From: Paracentrotus lividus
Taxonomy: Eukaryota > Echinodermata > Echinoidea > Camarodonta > Echinidae
Direction: 5' to 3'
Length of the DNA: 64,000 bases
Assembly (NCBI GenBank): GCA_940671915.1
Contig: CALNVZ010003433.1
Span: 33,645,018 to 33,709,017, forward strand
Positions 13,901-25,900 of this stretch are shown in pieces. Numbering within the stretch: position 1 is the first letter of the stretch; each line of letters opens with the position of its first letter. Both the position numbers and the translations under genes were made by a program. The notes beneath the pieces are model-generated. The model was not told the origin of the DNA and made no database searches. It saw only the letters and a list, made by a program, of their open reading frames with translations.

Positions 13901-16900
13901 AAGCACTTACTACAAAAGTTCCTTGATCAGAGTTCCTTGATCAGATTTCCAACAAAGCAAATATGAAGAAAAGGTATGGTTCATTTAAACCGATGTGCGA
14001 TATATAGCATGTACATGTAAAGAATACTTACTTTTCTTTATGGCAGTAAGACATCTCCTGGGGCAATTCTTTGATCAGATCTCTCACAATGTGTCACAAA
14101 ATATAATTGCTACCAAATTTCACAATGAATGTATGATAACATGTATGGACCATGTAAACATCTAAGGAATACTTACTGCCCCTGTAGGCAGTAAGACTGG
14201 TTTGGGTTGGTGGCAATCAAGCATTTCCTGTGACGGTTCCTTGATGAGATCTCTCACAAAGTCCCACACTAGACTCCCATCAGCGTCACCTAAAGATATC
14301 AATCCAAGTCAAGATGATGAAATCCGATTCTTAAATTGATTAAACTCTGAAACTATTGTCAAAATATCTGGTTATGGCTATAGGGGCACTTCAGGGGACA
14401 CCCATGTGCCCATTTGCCAGATGTGTCCCTAATTTTAACAAGCATAAATCCACTTGTTATTTGATAGAGCATGGCTAAGTGTTCTTGAGAAGAAGTCAGA
14501 AACACAAAAAAGGTTAACAAATGATAGTAATGGCTCAATAGAGCATTTGCTCAGGTGATATAAAAATGTTGCTTTCAAGCTATTCTAGCTTGATAGCATG
14601 ATGTCAATTGAACTTTAACTTTATTTATCCATTCAATTAACATCATCAAAATACAATCACATTTTACAATTGAAAGTTGTAAGGTTCAATATTTATTAAT
14701 TTATTTTTCTTAAAGATATAGGGCCAAATACCGTGTATACATATACATTTGCTTTTTTCAACCTGCCATGCACCTTGCATATGTGCTTACAAGAATTTTA
14801 TTTAATCAAAGATTATTGAACTAGGCAACAAATTGTGATCAATTAGTTGTGAACAGAAGGAAACTGTAATCCCTGCATTTATTTAAGAACAAGTATGTAA
14901 TATTGAAGGTGTTTACTGTTGAAAATGTACTTATATTCATAGTGTACGTGAAGTGAATACTTACTCTGAAAATGAGGCTACTTCATGAGACATCTTGAAC
15001 CATGAATGGAGAATGAACAGACATGATGAAGTGAACATGAACTGAATAGCAACATTCACATGATGATGATCTGTACAAACAAAGCATGAGATTAATTTCA
15101 AGTGTGAACACAAACAGGATTTTTCACAGTACAGTGCACAATGTTCACATAAATCATTGGGTTGAATTGAACACAATTGAACCAAACAATATTTTCAAAT
15201 CTAAGTCAAATTAAAAGACTTTAATTTTCCGCTCTTATAACAAGTCATCTCCATTCCAAGTTTAAATTCATATGAAGTGTGAACGCAAATGTAATTTTCA
15301 CAGTACCAAGTTTTGTAAACTGTAGCAATGCTTGAAGTTCACAAAAAGCTGGCATTACAAGTATACATGATAACAGCATGGAACACAAAACAATCATTTA
15401 CAGCAAACACAAATATTTTATGATTGCCTATCCAAAATGTAACCTTATTTCTTAATTATTGGTTGGGGGGAGGTGCAGTATTTCATCAGTGTATTCCTTT
15501 CTTGGTGAAAATTGTAGAATCCGGGCCAATATATAGTGCCCACAAGAAAATAATTTGCTTTTTTATTGCAGTGGCTAACCGTGGGCGAGTGGGGGTACCA
15601 CAAGTTTTATGGGTTATAAGTTTACAAATAACTCTATGAATGCCTGAAACATGTTCTTCAGTGCTATTCTAATCACATTCTTAATCGTTTAACAAAAGAA
15701 CTGATCACCCTTCATTTGTAAACTGAATTGTATGTTTACAAACAACTTGGTAAACACCCCAGGAATAAGAGAAGAACTGTACCCCAATGGCAGGGTAACA
15801 AAAGGGGTGTTTGGTCAGCGTAGGGAACCATGGAATTGGAAGGAGAAGGGGGCTGTATCCCATTTACTGTACCCATACCTTTCCAAAAAGTAAAGAAACC
15901 TGGCCCACCCCTCATGCCCTCAGCAAAGATGTATCCTATGACAGGGGTGTGTGGAGGGGGGGGGGGGAGTTGTCATGGAGAAGGGTGGGCTAGGGGAGGG
16001 GACATCAGTAGCCCTACCTTGGTTAAAAGTGAAGAATCCTGGCCCATCAATCGTACCCCCAGCAAAGCTGTACCCTAACGCAGGGGAGCAAGTTTTCACC
16101 TGCACATAAAAGGATGAACAAACAAAGACAAACAACATGAATGATGATGTGCTGACAAACACTGGAAATTCCTGGAAAATAGTGAGGTCTTTCTATGTAT
16201 GAAGAGTTTCATTCCAAAAGGGACTAAATCCACTTTTGATGAAAATTGAGTTATTGATATCAGGACAATGTTCAGACACGTAGCCATCTTTGAACAGAAG
16301 GATTTTCTTAATTGTTGATTGCAACTATAAGAAAATGCATTTTTTAATTTCCCTTTTCCATAGACGCCTGTACAAATCCTGGTAAACAAATGCCATTTTC
16401 TCTGAAGTTATAAAAGTATAGATTTAGTCCCTTTTGGAATGGAACTCTTCATATGTGTAGAGCTGCCAACTTTGATGAGAATAAGCCATTCATCCAAAGG
16501 CTGAAAATCGATGCCTTGTTGAGAAAATTTGTATTTCCAAATTTAAAAAAGAGAACACATAAAGTGGAACTTTCAAAATTGGGGCAATGTTTCAGGAAAC
16601 TGTCATTTCTAAGTTCAGAGACATTCCATTGAAATTTGAATCAATTCTTAATCAAAAGTTTCAATTGTAGGTCTACGATAGCAAGTTTCCTCACGGCCTC
16701 AACATGACGAACGCAGTCCGTTTGAGGACAGTATACCCCTACTTGCAACTCTATTAGTTCTCTTTTCCAAGTGTGACCAGGGACGTGAGAGGAGACCCTG
16801 GTGTGACAAACACCTCAACCAGATATCTATCTTAAAAACATCTGTTCCTTTGACCTCGGTCCAAACAGTGGTCACCCAAGGTCACAGCTGGGGGCCAATA

Positions 16901-19900
16901 TTATTTACATTAAACGATCAAGATGTCTGTATCGATACATTTTTATTAGTTTTTTTATTCTTGTACTTTCCTTATTCCGAGGTCGATTTTCTTCGTTTGA
17001 AATTGAAAACGAATTAACATTTGATTTCTAAATATAATATGCCTGTGAAAACTTGAAATATATCAAATACAATCATTTTATTTTGAAGGGCCTACTCATA
17101 GGCAGAGCTACTATTACGTAACATCCCAGCTGTTGTTTATCATTTACCCCTGGCTCAATGCTCAAGCTGGCCTGTGGAGTTGTAAAGTTTGATAACAGGG
17201 ATTATCTGGCCATGCAGGGTCGATAGTGCTTGGAAATAGTTTCAAACGAGGATCTTTGATAAGGGGGTATGGGACCTGAATACGGAGGGTCAGATCAGGT
17301 CTGCTTGCAAACGAGGGGTTGACGTAATGAGGCACTGCAGAACTTGGAAAAGACATTGCAGAACTTCAGCAACACTCCCCATATAACTATTTTCACCTGA
17401 GTTGGAGACACATGAACGTACAAACAGGATTTTGATAAACTTGTACTTATGACCTTTTCTCAAAAAGTGGCCCAGTGTAACTTGCATGAATTTTCAATAC
17501 TAATTGGCAGCTCTGAATGTGGTTGTTAAAGCCCAAGTCACATCCCTTCTGGGTCCCATACAGTGCTTAAAGGTTTACTAAATTAGAAAAATAATTGTCC
17601 ATTTTTCGTTAGGAGGAATCATTAGAAGTCACAATTTACCACCCATTTTTTCCAAAACATTTTGGTAATCAAGGACAATCATTGAAAAGCCCATAAATGC
17701 CCATTCCCGCTGCTATAAGCCCGCCCCTAAAGCTTCCAAATTGAAGCGCATAATCGTAGTCACGTGACTGTGACGTATTGTGAGTAAAGCCAGTCGCACG
17801 GACAGTACAGTGCATGCATGTAGAGGCATTGAGCACCCGAGCTGGCGGGGCTGCTATATTCCATGCTCCCGTTGCACGACGACTATCTGTTCTTTCACAC
17901 ATTACATTGGTCACTAGAATCTTGATTTTGGACACGATTTCATCAATAAAATGTCTAATTTGTGTGTAGATAAGGGTTATAGTAAGACCACTATGGATGA
18001 GGGCCTAGCTTATACATACATCGTTTTCCAAAAGAGATTGAAAGCTTTTGGAGTTTGGAAAAGTAAGTCAAGCCTACTTTACATGAGCAGACTGGCTTAC
18101 AAATACTTGCAGTGAGTTTGCCGGAGTTGACTTTAAAATATTCCTAATTCGATATGAAGGAAATGAGAATACCGTTTACGTTGGTTTAGACCTACTGACA
18201 ATTAATAAATCTCTTCTACTTACAGAAGTCAATTTGATGATAAAACAGTCACTGTGGTATATGTTGCATAGAGCGAAGGCAGGACAGTTATGCAATATCC
18301 ACAGGTGAATATTCCGTGCAATGTATACACGAGACGAGATCAGACTCTGTACATGTACTACAGTCTGTGAGTGAGATTTGTATTCGCATGCTGCAGAAAT
18401 ATGCTGATGGGGGCAGATATTGTCCCAGGAGTACATCGTGTGCATATATACTAAATACACATACGACCTCATAGCTGCCCGTATCAGCTCATAGCTTTGC
18501 GGTCTACACCATAGAGTTACATACCCCTTGTGGTCTACACACACATAAACTCCTAGTCCATATAGCAGTCGTTAATGTTTTCATTTGAGGTACAACAATA
18601 GTGCACTAAACTTACAGGGACACCCAAAACGACTGTTAATGCGTTTACGATAATGCAAAGCAAAGAAAGACAGACGAGGTTTTTTGGTAGAAGAATGATG
18701 AAATTACGCAAGATTTGAATATTTTGGCGCAAAATTGTTCACTGATGATGTGTGACAGATAGTTCTTAAGACTTTCGTATACTAAATCTACATTCATTCT
18801 TCTTCAATTTTCGTTAGTTTTCTCTGGCAAAAAGGAGTCCAATATTGCGTTTTGTGTACATACACGCATTATGCCAGTCTCCGTGTGTTTTAGGGTCTTA
18901 CTTTTAATACGTCATTCCGCTAAGGAACCAATCAGCTCACAGGGTTTCAGGAATGTCATCAAAGCCTATAGTTTTTCACATTTTTCGTCAAATTGAGACT
19001 TTATTAGGAAAAACAATTTTCACTTTCGTTTTTAAAAGGTAATTATCCGCTGAATAAGCCCAATTTGTTTTCTTAATTTAGTAAACCTTTAAAAGCAGCA
19101 GTTTTAGATATCTTTGTACTAACTGCACTGTACAAACGTGGCCTAAAAGCCTGGGTTTTTTCACACACCCACCGTACAAGACCTGACCGATATGCACCTT
19201 GATGGTATGAGAACAGACTAAAGCAATAAGTATTGGAATGAACCCATGACACCTTGTCACTAACAAAAACCAGCAAAGGTGACCCATGGGCTCAAAATGT
19301 CCAAGAAGTTTATGAGAAATAATTTGTTGGTTTTTCTCTCTTTTCTGAAACTAGGTAATCCCAAGCTTACCAAAATATGAGACCGATGGTATCTGTTCTG
19401 TTTTGTGACATTTGCTCTGGGGAAAATTGTTCCAATGTTAATTCAACACACTAAGCGAATGATTAACGTCAACCTTTGACTAAACACTATACTCTACCCT
19501 AAACCTAACCCTAATACAACACCCTTTTGCAACCCTAAGACTACATCTTAGACAATACATGTACAAAGCATGAGCAATCGTAACCAGAACAAATGTTGTG
19601 TCACCCTTCCCTATTTGCTATTAAATTTGTTGTTTTTGCATCGTATTGGTGGTTATGAGCCGATGAGTCACATACATTTTCCATTTCAAGAACATTTATT
19701 TCCTTTTCAAAATACATAACACAAATAATCCTATAATATAAATCATGTGAAAGGAGGCGAGAGTATGTTCATGGACAGAGCTAAGCATGATGAGCCTGCT
19801 TGACAAAATGTATCAAAAACATTATAATACCTTGTGTAAAAGAAAAGAATCCTGCACCATCTATACACCCTGCGGCAAAGCTATAGCCAAGGGCCGGTGA

Positions 19901-22900
19901 ACACGTCTTTATCTGCTTTCAGTGAAAGGATAATCCAACCCTGTCTATTAAGGTCACCCAAGGGAAACACTGCAAAATGGCCACTATAGACGTGTGTTTA
20001 TATCCATTGGTCTAACAACAGTTGGTCTAATTCCATGATTGTCTACTCGTACATGGGCTTACCCATTCGATACTTTTAACAATTTGGTCTAATTTTCCAT
20101 TGGCCTTATACATATTTGGTCTAATTCTTTCTTGGTGAAATGACCACTTGGTCTAATTGCCAATTCGTCTAATAGCCAAACTGTCCGTGTAACTCCTTAA
20201 TGAATATCTGGTCTGTTACCAGTTTGTTACAGGAATTGACTAATTGGTGTGAGACCAAGTGGACATTAGACAAAATGGGAATAAGACAAAATTAGACGAA
20301 CTGGTTGTAGATGACATGGATTTATACCCTTTGGGATGAGGCCAAACTGGCTTTAGTCAAAGTGGGTCTAGAACAATTGGCAATTTACCTAGACAGGTGG
20401 CCTTTCTATACAGCTATAGTACAGGTGAACATGACCCTATCTGGTCTCAATGTTAGAGTAGTACTTAGAATAATCTAGAGCTCATTTAATGAACAAAAAT
20501 AAAACTAAAATATATTAAACTATCAAATGATTGGAGGAAATACTGTCCTTGCGTGCCTGTGTGTTTAGCATAACACGATTTTGAAATATTGAGGCATTTG
20601 GTTCGGTCACTAGTACCTCATTATAACATGAGTGGACTCTATTAATATTTGATAATTTGACATATTAAAAAACTAATGACTAGATGCTCTAAGACACTAA
20701 CCACACTGCACCACATAAATACCAATTTTAAAAGGTTTCACATCACATCCAAACAACAATGAAATAAACTGTGGGAACAGACTTACCGTTGTATCGTGCG
20801 TTGCATTGACTGGCAATGTGATTTCATAATTGGACATATCAACAAACTGATGGATGGAAGAAACTTTAGACGACATCATGTCAGTAGCATTATTATACAG
20901 CTCCTACATGTATCATGGGGGGGGGGGGGAAAGAAAAATCACCACCATGACATTTTCATTATTTTTGTAATATCAAGAAATCCACATCTTTGTTAGTTCA
21001 CTTTTGTTCCTAAATTTCTTCATTTTTTGATAAATTCTTGGTTTAAAATAATTGTCTTTTATATAGCAATACATGTATATCCAAGTAATACTTGCTCAAA
21101 GCACTTTACAATGTATTCTTACCCCATTCAGGCGCACATATAAAATCATCCTATCGAGTACCCACTTGTTTTATTGATATTTCAAGCAGTGTTTTCACAA
21201 GTCCATGTACATCTACTGATATAATACAATCACAAGCATTAAATCATGTTCGATAGACAACATAATGACACATAAATTATCATATCTAAACAATTTCTAA
21301 TTTTGCAATAACTTGTACATCATGAGAATGGGCAGGAGGCACTTTTTTTTACCTATTTGTAATTAAATGTAGGATTCACTTTTCTAATAGGGTAAGCCAG
21401 TGTCAATCTTTATTGAAAAAAAATGAAAAGGATGTAGTACCACAACTTTGTTGAGGCATGATTTAACAAACTTTTATGTGATACAGTGTGATACATTGTA
21501 CATGTATGTAAAGGTTTTCTAAAATATGATGGTATTATGAAGATATTTATGATTTATAAAATCATACCTGTATTTCTGCCCATGTTTCCTTATTGTAAAG
21601 GATTGTAGTTATTCTTAGGAAATGAATTTTCAGGGTTTCATCTTGACACAAATATTACATGCACTGACAGCATGTAGGCTCCCCCAAAGCTCAAATTTTT
21701 GCAAACCTCCACAAATTCCCTTTAAAGGAAAGTATATTATAATAAATATCAAGCATACCATAGCCTTGTCATATTGGTTCTGTCCAATGATCTTGGTGCT
21801 TTCAAACATGTCTTTCCCAGGTCCACTCGCAATACACAGTTGGGCCTGCAATAACAAAATAGAAGAAAGGAAACTATCTATCACAAATTGCATTAAATCA
21901 AGAAAGAAGAAGACAGACCAATTTAACAATCTAAACCATTTGTACAATTAAACAATAAAATCCATAGAATTTGATATTTTATTTGATTTTGATTTCACTA
22001 TACAATCTGCAAATGTTACCAAGTAACCAAAGGAGTGCTAATCTCTGCCAGACATACCTGTTTGGCATTATTTTACTGAAGTTATTGCCAAGTACCATGT
22101 CAAAAGTTACTGAATAACACCAAGAACATAGTCCTGCTCGGTTTCCTCCCCCTTTAAACCAAGTTCTATCAGAATTCCCTCAATGTCTTCCCTAAGATCT
22201 ATACTAACCCTTCCATTACATGTGCTCGTCTCCATTTCGCAAGGTTCTCCCGTATCAACACACTTAGGTCCATCCGTATTAGGTGAGACGTCACCCTGGT
22301 TGCTGTTTGGGAACGCAGCCACAAAGTTCCCCCCAAAGGACGTCTCAGCAAGGTACGAAGCATAGCCTTTATTGTCGCTACTTATGAGATGGTTGGAGTT
22401 GTTCATACTAACTGGATGTACGGCAAACCAACTAAAAGGGGAAATGAGAGAATGAAAGAGAGAGGATTCAAGTGAATGTTTCCTATCTAATGGTTTGGGC
22501 TTTTTATACTAGGATATCCAGCAAACTAGTAAGCAGGGGAAAAGGAGAATTATGACCAATGTGAATAGGACCAATCTTGACTTAGTGCGAAGCATAGCCT
22601 TTGTTGTCGCTACTTATGAGATGATTGGAGTTGTTCATAGTAACTGGATGAATGGCAAATAAACTAAAAGGGGAAATGTGAGATCGGAACAGAATAGGTC
22701 CAATCTTCACTAAGTATAATGCAAAGTCTTTATTGGTCACTGCTTTAATATTAGATGTTTAAAGTTGTTCCTACTAACTGGATGAATGGTAAACCAACTA
22801 GAATGGAGAAGTAAAGAACAGAAAAGAGAATGAATCTGTGTGAATATTGATATTCATAGGACCAAAAGGAAAAAACAGGGAGATTTTTGGAGAGTAAAGT

Positions 22901-25900
22901 GAAAACAATAAAGAAGGAATGAAAGAAAGAGGCGGAAAATAAGAGAGATGTGTAAGAGGGAAAGAAGAAAAAAAAAAATGAATAAAATACATTGTAGTAA
23001 TAGCAAGAGAAGGAATAGAAGAATGAGGAGAAGACTGTCTAATGATGACAAATGAAGCATACATCAATCAACCCATCAACACACATGCATAAAACCCACC
23101 CCCAATTTCAAATTAGACAGAGAGCATCCAATTCCAAACCATACAGCAACTCCTGCATCAAAGAACTCCATTCACTTTTGTTTACATGTACTATTTACCC
23201 TCGAATATGAAAGATTATTAGGGTGTGCCTGGATTTTTAGCTGTGCAAACAATTTAGATACTTTTGTCATATTCTTATAGAATATGACCCATCACAGTAA
23301 ATATTAGTACGTTTGAATTGTCACACTTTGTGTGGGTGGGGTCGCCTGAATTCGTTCACTAGCCAACTCAAAGTAAATATACTACGGGCTGTATTATTTG
23401 ATTGATAAATGTCACTTAAATTTAACGCTGTCCCTCAAATTTCAGGAGTTCAATATTTATCATGATGCATAAGGATAGTGTGTGCATATTTGCTTTGGGC
23501 GCAGGCACTTTTAAAGCATACATAGCTATCATTTAAATAGACACCTCTTTATCTTAAGTTTAATACAGGCAGAGTATGCCCAACACCTGCCAACGCACAC
23601 ATTTCAAGCTGCGGACTAATTAAATTATCATTAAAAAAAAAAAAAAACGAGACAAATGCGATAGCGTCTTATATACACCTTGCCCTTGAAATCAGTAATT
23701 TCATTATGACCCTTGACCCTTGTCCTTTGACTTACATTCTCCAAAACCTAATCAGGCCATCTTCCTGTGGTGATATAAATTATCCACAAGTTTAAATTTT
23801 GTATTGCAAGTGGTTCTTGAGGTATATTGGCATAAAAACAATTTTAGCAAGTGAAACTCTATATGAATTTACTGAATTATCAAAGGAATACACATAAACA
23901 CCATCATTATTCGAGCATAATAATTATCTACTTTCTCACCTTATAAGTCCCAAACCATTCTCATCTTCATCAACGAACTTGGCCACTGTCATCCTTGTGT
24001 CTGTGTCGTTTGTATATCTGTTGGAAAATGGAAGAAACATGGATAATCAATGTAGAGAATACATGGTTAATCTGGGCAATTTTGAACCTAAATACACAAA
24101 CAAACCCTGGAAAATCATGAAATCCTGTCCTTTTTCTAACAGAGTTTGAAATGCATGAAATAACGTGGTGTCTCAGTCAGATTTAAAAAGTACCATATCG
24201 GGAAAATCTCTTTTTGGTCCTGGATGTATTTCAATATTCTAAAAATCAAAGGCCAACATTTGACCCCAGAATACAGTTTTTTTTTTTTTAAAGAGCAGAA
24301 AATCTGTTTAAAAGAAAGGTGGTGAGGAGAGTCAAGCCAATAATGATTAAGTATTAGGGGGTAACTCTATTTATTTTTAAAATTTGGATACAGGATGAGG
24401 GAGTTAAGGCTAAAAAGTTATACATTGGTATTCAGTGGTATGCCTATACAGCGGTATGTTCTGGTGCCCAAATAAAAACAAAAATAACCAGACATTCACT
24501 ATTTTTTTAACTTCTGGGTTGCTGAGGAAGGCTGTAAGTGTTTTTTTTCATGTTACAAAAGAACAGACCCCTTCGCATTGAGTTCGACCCACCCTAACTA
24601 GATACTCACTTTTCCTTTTCTTCTTCAGGGTTATTGAGATAGGCCGTAGGGCTTCTGTTCATGTTACTGAAGAAGAGATCCCCTCTGTTCACATAGACGT
24701 TGCCAGGCACCATGCTTTCATGAGCATTTGATATACTCTAAAAGAAAGAAAGGGTACCAGGGGTAAAACAGTGAATGAGTCAACAATTGATGTGTACAAA
24801 ATGTATTTATCCTGAGAATTATAAAAGTTAGTGACAAGCATATTATTTTGTAATTACCATTGGCTCCGAAGGTTTGCAGTTCCCGGTACCGTACATAATA
24901 CACTCATGAAAGCCAAAAGCTAACAGATCAGAAAGCCAATTCATCAACGCAGCGATTCCATATCTTGACGTCACGCATTCGGGTATATTTTGGGGTACCT
25001 ATTTGGGGGCGTTTCAGAAGGGGCATCTTAGCACTTCTAAATAAGCGTTTACTGCGCTCCAGAATTTTTTTGAAAATCGGCGATAAGTTGAATAGTGTTT
25101 CTCATGTCATTACCTGCACAATAATATATAATTCAAGCATATCCATTCTCTATGAACTTCGATCTTAAAGAAAAAAAAGGCTACATTTTTTTAAGGGGGG
25201 ATATTTAATAGATATTATAATAGAGATCCCTATGACTTTCCATGCCTCACTTTTTCTTGATTGCCAAATAGGAAGCAGCACTGTATAGCACCATCCCAAG
25301 TTCTGAACTACCCCAGTTGTCTAGTTTCCTAACCCAGTATGCAACATTCTCATTGTGTAGTCTTATGAACTAATATGCCCACTATAAGTAATTACACATT
25401 CACCAATATTCACTGGTCGAAAATAGTGTACTCAACACCATGCAAAAATCACTGTTTTTCATCGTTCAAAATGACTGCAAACCTCAATCACAAACTACAA
25501 TTTTTCTTTGATCACACTTGTTCTTCCCTGCACTTGGGACTCATTGTTCAGTAAAATGAATTATTGATATTTTTTTAATTTTTCAATTCTCATTCATGGT
25601 GCATGCTACAGCCTAGATAGGGAAAATTAAGTTGTCAACCCACCAGGAAAATCAGTCGTCTTATGATAACGGTTGGTAGCGCATGTATTGAGAAAGCACA
25701 AATTGTAGGGTATTTTACATCGTATTTAAAGGTCAAACTCTCAAGCAAATTTTTCTAAATTGTTCAAATGTAAACTAAAGACTATGTGTCTCACCTGAAC
25801 AACTCCGGTAACGATTGCCTCATGGCTGTCGTTAACAAAACCCAATGATGTGAAGGTGAAGAGTAGGTACTGTAGATATCCCCCAGGACCTGAATGAGTA

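Larger units (their letters stand above)
16100..19830. other. Intron separating the two exon 9 copies
   Basis: 3.7 kb holding the TA-flanked MITE and the TTAA-flanked element, plus AT-rich DNA. No obvious docking-and-selector pair was found by eye. CTAACCCTAA-like words near 19500 are too few to be telomeric repeats. Confidence 0.6.

Noticed and set aside
19498..19540. CTAACCCTAA words resembling telomere repeats
   Set aside because: Only two or three imperfect units within an intron.
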